A program made the translations under genes and the position numbers. DNA of 64,000 bases from Candidatus Gracilibacteria bacterium CG17_big_fil_post_rev_8_21_14_2_50_48_13 (GTDB taxonomy: Bacteria > Patescibacteriota > Gracilibacteria > 1-14-2-50-48-13): the NCBI GenBank assembly GCA_002783265.1, contig PFFG01000009.1, forward strand, positions 62,001 to 126,000, in the 5' to 3' direction. A model generated the notes under the pieces. The model saw nothing but the letters and a program-made list of their open reading frames with translations, did no database searches and was not told the DNA's origin. This document shows positions 17,181 to 25,959 of the stretch, piece by piece (the first letter of the stretch is position 1; every line of letters starts with the position of its first letter).

Positions 17181-17528
17181 ATGGAACTCCCACTCTATCA
17201 GATTCTGATTCCCGGCTTTTGTCTCCTTATGATCGCAAAAGCCTTTAGTCATTTCCTGCGGCATGAGCGCACACTGCGTGAACTTCTCACCCTCATACTC
17301 ATTTGGGGAGCCATTGGTCTCGCAGCTCTTTTCCCCTCGGCAACCTCTGTTATTGCCGGATTTTTGGGCATTAAAAGCAACGTGAATGCTATTCTTTTCA
17401 CCTCCATTGCCTTTCTTGCCTACCTTAGTTTTTCTCTCTTTATCAGTGTAGAAAATCTAGAACATGTGGTCACACGTCTGACGCGGGAACTTGCTTTGAG
17501 GGAGAAGAAGGAGAAAGAACAAAAGTAA
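17181..17528 (+). CDS. DUF2304 family small membrane protein
   Basis: 115 residues with three hydrophobic segments (about 5-20, 34-52, 70-90) and a Lys/Glu-rich cytoplasmic tail. DUF2304 proteins typically sit next to DPM-like GT2 genes, as here (gap 5 nt), and are thought to anchor or flip the lipid-linked sugar. The gene ends at the bidirectional terminator shared with the ribosomal cluster. Confidence 0.8.
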   Translation: MELPLYQILIPGFCLLMIAKAFSHFLRHERTLRELLTLILIWGAIGLAALFPSATSVIAGFLGIKSNVNAILFTSIAFLAYLSFSLFISVENLEHVVTRLTRELALREKKEKEQK

Positions 17529-17550
17529 AAGGTCGTCCGGAGTTTCATTC

Positions 17551-17584
17551 AAAAAAAAGAGCCTGCCGGAGCAGACTCTTTTTT
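17551..17584. terminator. Bidirectional terminator between DUF2304 and rpsI
   Basis: AAGAG-C-CTGC, loop CGGA, GCAG-A-CTCTT, with a run of A on the left and T on the right, so it works on both strands. It closes the rightward GT2 unit and the leftward ribosomal supercluster. Confidence 0.85.
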
Positions 17585-17590
17585 GTATCC

Positions 17591-17995
17591 TTAACGCTTT
17601 GCCCACTGTGGAGATCGGCGTGCCTTACGCTTACCTGGCTTCTTACGCTCAACAATACGTGAGTCGATGGAGAGCAGACCTTCCTGACGAAGGATTGGCT
17701 TAAATTCTTCGTTGAGTTTGAGGAGAGCGCGCGCAATACCTGTGCGGCATGCATCTGCCTGACCAGACTTTCCACCACCCTTCACGAGGATAGAGATATC
17801 AAAGGTCTTGAGCTTCTCAATGAGCTTGAGAGGAAACGTGACCACATCAATGAGATAGGGATCCGTTACGTAGTCCTTCATCGCGCGACCATTGATGATA
17901 ATGGTTCCGTTGCCACCTTCGTAGAGGCGAACCTGCGCCGTTGTTGTTTTACGTCGGCTGTATGAGTAAATGTACTTGCGTCCTGTGAAATCCAT
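17591..17995 (-). CDS. rpsI: 30S ribosomal protein S9
   Basis: 134 residues; last gene of the leftward supercluster. S9 signatures are GRKYIYSYSRRKTTTAQVRLYEGG at the start, then KGGGKSGQADACRTGIARALL, ending in the basic tail KKPGKRKARRSPQWAKR that reaches the P-site tRNA. It follows rplM by 18 nt, the conserved L13-S9 pair. Confidence 0.97.
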   Translation of the reverse strand: MDFTGRKYIYSYSRRKTTTAQVRLYEGGNGTIIINGRAMKDYVTDPYLIDVVTFPLKLIEKLKTFDISILVKGGGKSGQADACRTGIARALLKLNEEFKPILRQEGLLSIDSRIVERKKPGKRKARRSPQWAKR

Positions 17996-18013
17996 AAGAT
18001 TCGTCGTGCGTTA

Positions 18014-18445
18014 TTATGCGAATAAAGGCTGTGGGTTCTGTCCTGCGTGCGTGTGCTCTGTACCGACAAAGAGTTTGAGACGAAGCATACGTTCCTTGCG
18101 AAGCTTGTTGCGAGGGATCATACCGTCGACAGCGAGTTGCAGTGCATGCGTTGGCTGCTTCTCCAACTTCGTCGCCAAGTTCATTTCAGAAATTCCACCA
18201 ATATACCCTGAGTGGGTGTAGTAAATTTTATCTTCGAGTTTCTTTCCCGTTACCGCAATTTTATCTGCATTGAGGACAATAACATAGTCACCCACATCAA
18301 CGTGATTGCTGAAGTTAGGTTTGTGCTTTCCCTGCAATACAGAAGCAATCTTTGTTGCCAGGCGTCCGAGAGTTTGTCCCTGTGCGTCAACCACGTACCA
18401 AGTACGTTCTGTTGTGGCTAAAGGCTTTGAGTGCATCGTTTTCAT
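18014..18445 (-). CDS. rplM: 50S ribosomal protein L13
   Basis: 143 residues, normal length. Signatures: RTWYVVDAQGQTLGRLATKIAS, GDYVIVLNADKIAVTGKK, KIYYTHSGYIGG, and the C-terminal MIPRNKLRKERMLRLKLFVGTEHTHAGQNPQ. Early-assembly 23S rRNA-binding protein; paired with rpsI downstream. Confidence 0.97.
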   Translation of the reverse strand: MKTMHSKPLATTERTWYVVDAQGQTLGRLATKIASVLQGKHKPNFSNHVDVGDYVIVLNADKIAVTGKKLEDKIYYTHSGYIGGISEMNLATKLEKQPTHALQLAVDGMIPRNKLRKERMLRLKLFVGTEHTHAGQNPQPLFA

Positions 18446-18470
18446 GTGCTGCGCGTCGTCGTTATATAAA

Positions 18471-18824
18471 TTAGAGTATCTCGATGAGCGTCATAGACGC
18501 ATTGTCGCCCTTTCGTGGCATCAGACGAGTTGTTCTCGTGTAGCCAGAAGTGCGATCATCCAGACGCTTCAAAATCACCTCAAGCATCTTCTTTCCAGGA
18601 ATATCCGAATAGAATACTTCCTTGAGAAGACGGATTTGCACCATTGCGGATCGGCCTTTGAGTCGAGTCACAAGCTTATCAAAAGATTTTGTCACCAGGC
18701 GAGCCTTAGACTGCGTGGTTTTCATTTTCTCATGAAGTACAAGAGATGTAAGGAGATTACGCTCCAAGGCACTCATATGTGCCTTATCTCGTCCAAATTT
18801 TTTAGTGGTAGATCGATGACGCAT
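18471..18824 (-). CDS. rplQ: 50S ribosomal protein L17
   Basis: 117 residues, starting MRHRSTTKKFGRDKAHMSALERNLLTSLVLHEK, the conserved L17 N-terminus. It lies near the polypeptide exit tunnel. It follows rpoA as in the standard alpha operon and precedes rplM by 25 nt. Confidence 0.97.
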   Translation of the reverse strand: MRHRSTTKKFGRDKAHMSALERNLLTSLVLHEKMKTTQSKARLVTKSFDKLVTRLKGRSAMVQIRLLKEVFYSDIPGKKMLEVILKRLDDRTSGYTRTTRLMPRKGDNASMTLIEIL

Positions 18825-18857
18825 GGTCGAAACACGAAAGAATCAAATAAATATATG

Positions 18858-19847
18858 TTACTCGTCGCCGAAGAGAGTCATTCCCTTCTGCTTCAAGGCT
18901 TCACGAACTTCATTCATAGCCTTCTTACCAAACCCGCGAAGGTTGGCAAGCTTGCTCTCCGTACACTTGGTCAGCTGTTCGATAGAACCAATACCACCGT
19001 TGATGAGGGCATTGAGTGACCGAGGAGACAGGTTCAAAATTTCAATAGGAGTGTAGGTTTCGCGAGATTTCTCCAGCTCCTTCTCCTTTTCCTCACGTTC
19101 CTTCACAAGAATTTCGTCGATGTTGGCAACGAAGTCTGACTCAACCATGACTCCATCCACATTAAACAGTGTGAAGTAAGAGTTGAGGAGGTTTGCAGCA
19201 AAACGAAGTGCATCGTCCGCTGTAATAGACCCGTCTGTCAAAATCTCAATATCCACAGAGTCGAGGTCCGTACGCTGACCAACACGATCTGCAGAAACCG
19301 TATAGGCAACCTTGAGAATAGGAGAGAAAGATGCGTCAACCAAAATCAATTCAGGATCTGTATTTTCCTTCTTGAGTTCAGCAATAGACTTGTATCCAAC
19401 ACCCTTTTCCACACGGATTTGCATCTCCAGCTCCACATTGGAAGCATCAAGCGTCGTGATGTACAGATCCTTGTTGAGAATCTCCACATCGCTGTCAGCC
19501 TTGATGTCCGCTGCAGTAACAACGCCTTCCTTCTTCACCTTCAGTGTCAGGAACATAGGCTCCGCTGTGTGCTTACGCATACGAAGCTGCTTCAAGTTGA
19601 GAAGAATATCGAGAACCGTATCCTTCACGCCTGCAAGAGCCGTATATTCATGAGCAGCACCCTTAATCTTTACACCCGTTACTGCGACTCCTGGAAGAGA
19701 GGAGAGAAGCGCGCGTCGAAGCGCGTTTCCTACAGTAGGACCGTATCCCGATGGCAAAGGCTTCACTGTGTAAATCACGTGAAACTCGTTTCCCTGCTGA
19801 TTCACGATGACCTTTGGAGCGCCGATCTCAACGTGTATTTGATGCAT
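18858..19847 (-). CDS. rpoA: RNA polymerase alpha subunit
   Basis: 329 residues, standard two-domain length. The N-terminal dimerisation domain shows YGPTVGNALRRALLSSLPG and VTGVKIKGAAHEYTALAGVKDTVLDILLNLK. The alpha-CTD at about 255-325 contains IEILNLSPRSLNALINGGIGSIEQLTK and LRGFGKKAMNEV, which in other bacteria contacts UP elements and activators. The usual alpha-operon position between rpsD and rplQ is kept. Confidence 0.98.
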   Translation of the reverse strand: MHQIHVEIGAPKVIVNQQGNEFHVIYTVKPLPSGYGPTVGNALRRALLSSLPGVAVTGVKIKGAAHEYTALAGVKDTVLDILLNLKQLRMRKHTAEPMFLTLKVKKEGVVTAADIKADSDVEILNKDLYITTLDASNVELEMQIRVEKGVGYKSIAELKKENTDPELILVDASFSPILKVAYTVSADRVGQRTDLDSVDIEILTDGSITADDALRFAANLLNSYFTLFNVDGVMVESDFVANIDEILVKEREEKEKELEKSRETYTPIEILNLSPRSLNALINGGIGSIEQLTKCTESKLANLRGFGKKAMNEVREALKQKGMTLFGDE

Positions 19848-19891
19848 GTCGTATGGAAAAACGAAGTAGGAGAAAAACCAAACGGGAAACC

Positions 19892-20512
19892 TTACGAACG
19901 TGAGTAGTACTCAACGAGCATACGGCTTTCAATAACCTGCTCAAAATCATCCTTCTCAGGAGACTGGGCAACAGTAACACTGAAGGACTTCGGGCTTACT
20001 TGAAGCCATTTTGCTGTGGCAGGCTGCGTAATTTCACGAGAAACGAAAAAGTTGTTGCTCTTGCAATCTGGATCAAGAGAAAGCACATCACCAACTCGGA
20101 GACGAATTGAAGGAGTTTTAATCTTCTTTCCATTCACCATAAAGAGACCGTGGTTGATCATCTGGCGAGCCTGCTGGCGAGAATCGACAAGACGAGAGCG
20201 GTACAACACGTTGTCTGCACGAAGTTCAAGAACAGACATCATGTAATCTGCCGTTGGAGAATTTGATGCTGCAGCCTCTGCATAGAGGTTTGCAAACTGT
20301 GTCTCATTGAGACCAAAGATACGCTTTGCCTTCTGCTTTTCGCGCAGCTGCTTTGCATATTCTGTTGGCTTACTACGAGATGCTCCGTGCATTCCAGGAG
20401 GAGTTGCTCGGCGCACAACCGCACATTTTGGGGTTTCACATCGGTCACCTTTGAGGAAGAGCTTCACGCCTTCTCGTCGGCACAATCGGCATTTTGGTCC
20501 AGTGTATCGCAT
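19892..20512 (-). CDS. rpsD: 30S ribosomal protein S4
   Basis: 206 residues, normal length. It starts MRYTGPKCRLCRREGVKLFLKGDRCETPKCAV; two Cys pairs (CRLC and CETPKC) form the Zn-binding N-terminal motif of the C+ S4 type. The S4 RNA-binding domain (DNVLYRSRLVDSRQQARQMINHGLFMVNGK) lies at about 100-160. A 16S assembly initiator and, in other bacteria, translational regulator of the alpha operon. Confidence 0.97.
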   Translation of the reverse strand: MRYTGPKCRLCRREGVKLFLKGDRCETPKCAVVRRATPPGMHGASRSKPTEYAKQLREKQKAKRIFGLNETQFANLYAEAAASNSPTADYMMSVLELRADNVLYRSRLVDSRQQARQMINHGLFMVNGKKIKTPSIRLRVGDVLSLDPDCKSNNFFVSREITQPATAKWLQVSPKSFSVTVAQSPEKDDFEQVIESRMLVEYYSRS

Positions 20513-20547
20513 ACGTCTATTGAGAGAAATTGAGAATTAAGAGAAAA

Positions 20548-20949
20548 TTATGGTCGTCGTACCTTACGCTTACGGCATCCACCATGGGCAACAGGGGTGA
20601 TATCCGTGATCGTGAGGATTTCTACTCCAGAAGAAGCAATGGAGCGAAGCGTTTGATCGCGCCCTACTCCGTAACCTTTCACAAACACAGTTACCTTCTC
20701 AATACCATAGAGTGGAACACTCTTCATAGCGCTTTCTGTAGCAAGCTGCGCTGCATAAGGAGTAGACTTACGTGTTCCTTTGAAACCAGAGGCGCCAGCA
20801 GAACCCTGCATAACAGAGTTCCCTTCCAGGTCAGCAACCGTAATGATGGTATTATTGAGTGTACAAAGCACATGCACCACTGCGTGTGGAATGCTTCGTC
20901 GTGATTTCTTGGTTTTCTTTGATGCTGTAGTCTTTGAGGCCGTTGCCAT
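20548..20949 (-). CDS. rpsK: 30S ribosomal protein S11
   Basis: 133 residues. A basic N-terminal tail (KTTASKKTKKSRRSIPHAVVHV) precedes the S11 core with NNTIITVADLEGN, KGTRKSTPYAAQLATE, VFVKGYGVGRDQTLRSIASSGVEILTITDITPVAHGGCRKRKVRRP, the very conserved C-terminus. Part of the platform of the small subunit. Confidence 0.97.
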   Translation of the reverse strand: MATASKTTASKKTKKSRRSIPHAVVHVLCTLNNTIITVADLEGNSVMQGSAGASGFKGTRKSTPYAAQLATESAMKSVPLYGIEKVTVFVKGYGVGRDQTLRSIASSGVEILTITDITPVAHGGCRKRKVRRP

Positions 20950-21003
20950 GAGTCAGAAATAAGTAGTGAGTAAGGTAATTCCCGCGAGGGAGAAAGGTAA
21001 GGA

Positions 21004-21375
21004 CTATCCTTCCTTCTTCTTGTTTGCAACCGTTCGACGTTTACCCTTACGAGTACGTGAGTTGGTCTTCGTTCGCTGACCGCGAACGGGAAGTCCACGA
21101 GAGTGACGATAACCACGGTAGCAGCTAATATCTTGTAGGCGTTTAATATTCATTGCTACTTCACGGCGACGATCTCCCTCCACCACCATCGTACGAAGTT
21201 CGTTACGAATGAGGTCGAACTCGTCCTCTGTCATTTCATGGACACGCTTGTCGCGGTTCAATTGCAATTTTTCCAAAATTTTATTGCTCGTTGGACGACC
21301 AATACCAAACACGTAGGTCAATGCAACTTCAATTCTCTTATTCTTGGGGAGCGTAACGCCTGCTACTCGAGCCAT
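21004..21375 (-). CDS. rpsM: 30S ribosomal protein S13
   Basis: 123 residues from the ATG at 21375 ([27 protein letters not shown]); a TTG two codons earlier is a less likely start. Conserved [39 protein letters not shown] at the C-terminus contacts the P-site tRNA. It is preceded by rpmJ and infA as in the standard spc/alpha junction. Confidence 0.97.
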   Translation of the reverse strand: MARVAGVTLPKNKRIEVALTYVFGIGRPTSNKILEKLQLNRDKRVHEMTEDEFDLIRNELRTMVVEGDRRREVAMNIKRLQDISCYRGYRHSRGLPVRGQRTKTNSRTRKGKRRTVANKKKEG

Positions 21376-21415
21376 GTTCAACGGAAATTAGTAAAGTAAC
21401 TTGAAAGGTAAAAGC

Positions 21416-21529
21416 TTATCCTTGTCGCTGTTTGTGCTTTGCCGTATCGCAAATGACCATAACACGACCCTTTCGTCGGATCACGCGGCATTTATTACAC
21501 ATTGGCTTTACGGATGGTCGTACTTTCAT
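21416..21529 (-). CDS. rpmJ: 50S ribosomal protein L36
   Basis: A 37-residue gene read directly from the reverse strand: it starts [20 protein letters not shown], and Cys11, Cys14, Cys27 and His32 form the CCCH zinc site of the Zn-containing L36 form. It lies 13 nt after infA and 40 nt before rpsM, the conserved position. Confidence 0.96.
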   Translation of the reverse strand: MKVRPSVKPMCNKCRVIRRKGRVMVICDTAKHKQRQG

Positions 21530-21542
21530 CGTGTGGGGAACG

Positions 21543-21803
21543 TTATTTAATGTAAGTATTAGCTAAGTTGGTTTCTCTAAAAGTGATGCGGCCCTTCTGA
21601 AGATCGTACACGCTGATTTCTACGCGTACCTTGTCTCCAGGAATAATTTTAATGAAGTGTTTCTTCATTTTTCCGGAAAGGTAGGCGAGGATGATGCGTT
21701 CTGGTCCTTCAGTAATGCCAAGGATTCGCACCTTGCATTTCATTCCTGGTAGGACTTCCAGAACCTCACCTTCCACAACGACTATATCTTCTTTTTTAGA
21801 CAT
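21543..21803 (-). CDS. infA: Translation initiation factor IF-1
   Basis: 86 residues with a slight C-terminal extension over the usual 72. Single S1/OB fold: [59 protein letters not shown]. It binds the ribosomal A site during initiation. The map gene that usually sits between adk and infA is missing here. Confidence 0.96.
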   Translation of the reverse strand: MSKKEDIVVVEGEVLEVLPGMKCKVRILGITEGPERIILAYLSGKMKKHFIKIIPGDKVRVEISVYDLQKGRITFRETNLANTYIK

Positions 21804-21866
21804 GGGGCGGTCAGATTTTAATGTGCGAAAAATCTACATGAAAGGTCCTGCCTTGGCAACAGTTTT

Positions 21867-22511
21867 TTAAAAAACATTAAAACGTGAAAACGTATGTGTA
21901 TCAAGTCGACTTTTTAATTCGAAGAATATCGCATCACGATCACGGTCCGCATTCAAGAATATGATGTTCCCCTGACGAATTACCTCAAGGACAACAGGAA
22001 AAGTATCACGATAAAACACTGCAAATCTTTGCAGAACGCTATCAATATTTCGATCATCTTCACGAACCTTCAATTCATTCCGGCAGTAGCCACAAAACTT
22101 CGCCTCAGCATCATAGGAAGCCTTATGGCAGGTAATACACACGCGTCGCCCCTTCAGGCGCTCAAGTGCTGTTTCCAGCGTTATCTCAAAGAAGACCGGA
22201 ACATACTCGCGTTCGAGAGTTGCAAGCAACTGGGTTAGACGAAGGTACTGGGAAACTGTTCGAGGCATCCCATCAAATATGAAGGATTTCTCTTTACCCT
22301 CCTTCTCAATCTTTTCTTTAATCAGGGAAAAAACCACCTCATCTGGAACGAGTTTGCCGCCACGAAGGAAAAAAGCGATGTCCTCGTCGGACTTCGCTTT
22401 TTCTCTCAGCATTTCTCCAATGCTGATGTTGGTATAGTTTCCTGTACTGAGCAGTTTCTCCGCCTGGGTACCTTTTCCCGCCCCCTGAATTCCAAGCAAG
22501 ATGATATCCAC
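21867..22511 (-). CDS. adk: Adenylate kinase
   Basis: 214 residues. Interconverts ATP + AMP and 2 ADP. P-loop GIQGAGKGT at 7-15, the NMP-binding region with FDGMPRTVSQ (80-88; most homologues have FDGFPRT), and a LID domain carrying a four-cysteine zinc site (Cys125, Cys128, Cys140, Cys143), typical of Gram-positive-type enzymes. The usual arginines of the LID region and DRDRD-like end are present, although the C-terminal half is divergent. It lies directly downstream of secY (18 nt). Confidence 0.93.
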   Translation of the reverse strand: MDIILLGIQGAGKGTQAEKLLSTGNYTNISIGEMLREKAKSDEDIAFFLRGGKLVPDEVVFSLIKEKIEKEGKEKSFIFDGMPRTVSQYLRLTQLLATLEREYVPVFFEITLETALERLKGRRVCITCHKASYDAEAKFCGYCRNELKVREDDRNIDSVLQRFAVFYRDTFPVVLEVIRQGNIIFLNADRDRDAIFFELKSRLDTHTFSRFNVF

Positions 22512-22529
22512 CGAATGGTACTGTAAAGT

Positions 22530-23846
22530 CTAGTAAAATTTATCGTAATCCTTCGTCACCAATTCTACTTGAATCTTACGAAGGACTTCCAGAACCACAC
22601 CAACAATGATGATCAAACCTGCACCGGAAATGAGGAGTTGCACACTTCCAAAGCTACTGGATGAAGTAAAGGCCTGGAAGACGTAGGGGAAAATCGCAAC
22701 GAGAGCAATGAATAGACCTCCCCACAGGGTCAGTCGAGCAGAAACGGCACCAATAAACTGTGCAGTTTCCTTTCCTGGACGAACGCCCGGAATGAATCCT
22801 CCTCGTTTCTGAATGTTTTCCGCCACCTGATCAGGATGGAAAACGATACTCACATAGAAATAGGAGAAGAACATGGTGAGCAGGAAAAAAATCACCTGGT
22901 ACCACATGTTGGGAGCTGAAGGATTGAAGTTAGCAAGAATCCAGTCGGAAATTGAACGCAGAGTTGAGTTCGTCGAGAAGGCAGCAATTAGGTTCGCCGC
23001 TATACTTGGAAACGTCACCATACTGACACCAAAGATAATTGGTACCATTCCCGCCTGGTTCAAACGAATAGGCAGATTTGACTTTTCCATTCCCCGTTTT
23101 CCATGCTCAGCATAGGTAATAGGAATGTTTCTCTGAGCCTCCGTAAACCACGTTACAAAAAGCAACAGTGCGACCGTAATCACAAGGAGGAAGACGATAG
23201 AAGCAAAAGCCGCATTATCTTCCAGAGAGATCGAGAGATTGTTGATGAAATATTGTGGGATCGCCGTCACGATAGAAGCAAAGATGAGAATGGAAACACC
23301 ATTTCCAATTCCCTTCTCCGTAATCATTTCTCCAAGCCAGAGCAGCAAGAGAGAACCTGCTGTCACAGAAATCATGGCGATAGGAATCATAGCGGGAGCG
23401 ACGAGCTCTCCTCCACCAAAACTTGTATTGAGGAGCAGGATCATCCCATAGGACTGGAGCAGTGCGAGAGGCACCGTCAGCCAGCGAGTATATTTGTTGA
23501 TGATTTCCTGACCACGCTGACCATCCTTAGAAATAGCTTCAAGCTTTGGGATAATGACCGCGAGAAGCTGAAGAATGATCGACGCATTAATGTAGGGAGA
23601 AAGTCCCATCAAAATGAAGGAGAGACCTTCGGAGTTTCCTCCACCCATCAGCGCGCTGAAAGCACTAAAGGTATCCGCAAGACCACCCGCTGCCGCCTGC
23701 TGATTAAACAACTGGCTGAGCGCCGCGTAGTTCGATCCTGGGACTGGCACGTGTGTAAGTACCTTGTAAACGAGGAGAATAAAAAGCGTAAACAGAATTT
23801 TATTCCGCAGGTCGCGTGATTTGAACAAAGAGACAAGGTAATTCAT
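22530..23846 (-). CDS. secY: Protein translocase subunit SecY
   Basis: 438 residues with ten predicted membrane helices. Pore of the Sec export channel. Signatures: NKILFTLFILLVYKVLTHVPVPG at helix 1, the plug region SEGLSFILMGLSPYINASIILQLL, GIGNGVSILIFASI, NLPIRLNQAGMVPIIFGVS and the cytosolic loop ENIQKRGGFIPGVRPGKETAQFI. Standard spc-operon position between rplO and adk. Confidence 0.98.
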   Translation of the reverse strand: MNYLVSLFKSRDLRNKILFTLFILLVYKVLTHVPVPGSNYAALSQLFNQQAAAGGLADTFSAFSALMGGGNSEGLSFILMGLSPYINASIILQLLAVIIPKLEAISKDGQRGQEIINKYTRWLTVPLALLQSYGMILLLNTSFGGGELVAPAMIPIAMISVTAGSLLLLWLGEMITEKGIGNGVSILIFASIVTAIPQYFINNLSISLEDNAAFASIVFLLVITVALLLFVTWFTEAQRNIPITYAEHGKRGMEKSNLPIRLNQAGMVPIIFGVSMVTFPSIAANLIAAFSTNSTLRSISDWILANFNPSAPNMWYQVIFFLLTMFFSYFYVSIVFHPDQVAENIQKRGGFIPGVRPGKETAQFIGAVSARLTLWGGLFIALVAIFPYVFQAFTSSSSFGSVQLLISGAGLIIIVGVVLEVLRKIQVELVTKDYDKFY

Positions 23847-23883
23847 CGTGCCCTAAAATTAAGAATATGGGAGAGAGCTTTTC

Positions 23884-24330
23884 TTAGAGAAGCGTGACAG
23901 AACCACCCTTCGCCTCAACAGCAGCAACAGCCGCTTTGGAAGCCGCGTGAACAGAAAGCGTGAGCTTCTTATCGAGCGTACCTCGAGCAAGAAGTTTTAC
24001 TTCAGACTTCGCATTGGAAACAAGTCCTGAAAGAATGAGTTCTTTCATACCAACCGTCGCACCGTCCTCAAAACGCTCATTCAAATCGCCCAGGTTAATT
24101 GGCGTGCGAACAACTTTGTTGATAGCCTTAAAGCCCTTGAGCTTAGGAATCTTCATCAAAAATGATGTTTGACCACCCTCGAGCTGCGCTTTAATTGTCC
24201 AACCGGTTCGTGCCTGTTGTCCCTTATTTCCACGACCAGCTTTTCCACCTTTGCCGGATCCATAACCTCGTCCAAGGCGTTTCGCCTTTTTCACGATCTT
24301 ATTTCCGTTCTGGATATCTTGGAGACTCAT
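23884..24330 (-). CDS. rplO: 50S ribosomal protein L15
   Basis: 148 residues. Glycine-rich N-terminus KRLGRGYGSGKGGKAGRGNKGQQARTG, then KLKGFKAINKVVRTPINLGDLNERF. The gene directly follows rpsE with a 33-nt gap: the L30 gene (rpmD) that normally separates them is absent, as reported for CPR bacteria. Confidence 0.97.
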   Translation of the reverse strand: MSLQDIQNGNKIVKKAKRLGRGYGSGKGGKAGRGNKGQQARTGWTIKAQLEGGQTSFLMKIPKLKGFKAINKVVRTPINLGDLNERFEDGATVGMKELILSGLVSNAKSEVKLLARGTLDKKLTLSVHAASKAAVAAVEAKGGSVTLL

Positions 24331-24363
24331 GATGCAATAATGAAAGAAATGTGTACGAATTAT

Positions 24364-24975
24364 TTATGCTTTTGGTGCTTCTTCAGTTTTTTTCGCTGCT
24401 GCCTTTCGAGGAGCAGGGCGGCGAGCTGGGCGTCGCTCTTCAGCCTTTGGAGCCTCTTGCTCGAGCTTAGGACGCTCAACGGATTCTACCTTCTCAACGT
24501 GCATATACTTGGCAGTAAGTGCTTCAAGAGCAAAGAGTGCTGCACGGGAAGAGGAGATTTTATTACTTGAACCGAGAGACTTACTCATAATGTTCTTAAA
24601 CCCCGCAAGCTCAACGACCTTACGGATCGCTCCTCCAGCGATCAGTCCTGTACCTTCCGCTGCAGGCATCATACGAACTACTGCACTCTTGTACTTGAAC
24701 TCAATAGGGAAAGGAATCGTATCCTTCACAATGGCGATGGTCTGCATATTCTTCTTTGCTTGCGTGACTGCTTTCGTCACAGCAACCATAACTTCATTGG
24801 CTTTCCCGACACCAATGCCGATTTTACCGTTGCGGTTACCAACGATAACTGTTGCTCGAAAACGAAGACGACGACCTCCAGATACAACACGCGTTACGCG
24901 GTCGATCGCGAGTACTTCTTCAAAAAATTCGGTGTCCTTCTTGCGAACGTTGTTCGATTTATGTCCTTTAGCCAC
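24364..24975 (-). CDS. rpsE: 30S ribosomal protein S5
   Basis: 203 residues, starting with GTG. The dsRBD-like domain and S5 core contain DRVTRVVSGGRRLRFRATVIVGN, GIGVGKANEVMVAVTKAV, PFPIEFKYKSAVVRMMPAAEGTGLIAGGAIRKVVELAG. A 35-residue Glu/Ala/Arg-Pro-rich C-terminal extension (EERRPARRPAPRKAAAKKTEE) is probably disordered. Confidence 0.97.
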   Translation of the reverse strand: MAKGHKSNNVRKKDTEFFEEVLAIDRVTRVVSGGRRLRFRATVIVGNRNGKIGIGVGKANEVMVAVTKAVTQAKKNMQTIAIVKDTIPFPIEFKYKSAVVRMMPAAEGTGLIAGGAIRKVVELAGFKNIMSKSLGSSNKISSSRAALFALEALTAKYMHVEKVESVERPKLEQEAPKAEERRPARRPAPRKAAAKKTEEAPKA

Positions 24976-25005
24976 GAGAGTTGAAGTTATGAGGTGGGAG
25001 AAATA

Positions 25006-25350
25006 TTAGAGTGTGATGTCAGCTGCACGGAGAGCTTCAGCGATTGCCTTCACTTTACCATGATACTTGCGACCTCGGCGATCGAAAACCAGAGTCGATA
25101 CTCCTGCTTTCTTAATCTGATCAGCAAAGGTAGTTGCCATCTTCGCTGCGCTCTCCATATTCACAGAAGAGATGCCTGCTTTTTTGCTGTGCAATGACGC
25201 GAGGGTTTTTCCAGCCGTGTCATCAATAAGCTGCAGGAAGATTGTCGTCCCTCCGATGTTCACGGAGAGACGTGGTCGCTCACTTGTTCCGCTAACCTTT
25301 GCGCGGATTCGGTTTTTTCTCTGTTTGAGGCGTGTCGCTGATGCGTTCAT
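25006..25350 (-). CDS. rplR: 50S ribosomal protein L18
   Basis: 114 residues; 5S rRNA-binding protein. Signatures RIRAKVSGTSERPRLSVNIGGTTIFLQLIDD and VFDRRGRKYHGKVKAIAEALR. Lies between rplF and rpsE, 30 nt from each. Confidence 0.97.
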   Translation of the reverse strand: MNASATRLKQRKNRIRAKVSGTSERPRLSVNIGGTTIFLQLIDDTAGKTLASLHSKKAGISSVNMESAAKMATTFADQIKKAGVSTLVFDRRGRKYHGKVKAIAEALRAADITL

Positions 25351-25380
25351 GTCGATGAAATATAGGAAATGCTGAAATGC

Positions 25381-25929
25381 TTACTTACCTGCAGATTTAC
25401 CTGCCTTACGCACAACGTGTTCATCACGGTAGCGTAGACCCTTACCCTTATACGGCTCTGGTGGACGAAGCTTGCGAATATTAGCCGCAACCTGACCAAC
25501 AAGCTGTTTGTCGATTCCTTCAATGAAGATACCTTGAGCATCCGCTGGATTAATGGTGAACTTAATTCCCTGGGGAGCATCAACTTCAACAGGGTGAGAG
25601 AAACCAAGGCTGAGAGCCAGCTTCGTTCCCTTTACCTGTGCCTTGTATCCTACACCGAGGAGTACGAGCTCGCGAACATACCCTTCTGATACACCCACGA
25701 CGAGATTCGCGATGGAATTACGCGTGAGACCTTGATACATTGCTGCACCAAGTGCACCTTCGCGAGGAAGAACGTGCATCACGGATCCCTCTAATGAAAC
25801 CGTTACAAACTCAGGGAGATAGGTGAAGGAGAGTTCTCCTTTCTTTCCCTTCACTGTAACAGTATTGCTACCAATGAGTGCGGTGACTCCTTCTGGCAAA
25901 TGAATTGGTTGTTTTCCTACGCGTGACAT
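25381..25929 (-). CDS. rplF: 50S ribosomal protein L6
   Basis: 182 residues, normal length, with two tandem L6 folds. MSRVGKQPIHLPEGVTALIGSNTVTVKGKKGEL starts the first; the second ends in RKLRPPEPYKGKGLRYRDEHVVRKAGKSAGK, the conserved tail near the sarcin-ricin loop. Confidence 0.97.
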   Translation of the reverse strand: MSRVGKQPIHLPEGVTALIGSNTVTVKGKKGELSFTYLPEFVTVSLEGSVMHVLPREGALGAAMYQGLTRNSIANLVVGVSEGYVRELVLLGVGYKAQVKGTKLALSLGFSHPVEVDAPQGIKFTINPADAQGIFIEGIDKQLVGQVAANIRKLRPPEPYKGKGLRYRDEHVVRKAGKSAGK

Positions 25930-25959
25930 GGTATGTATCGTTTTAAGAATATGTGCTGA

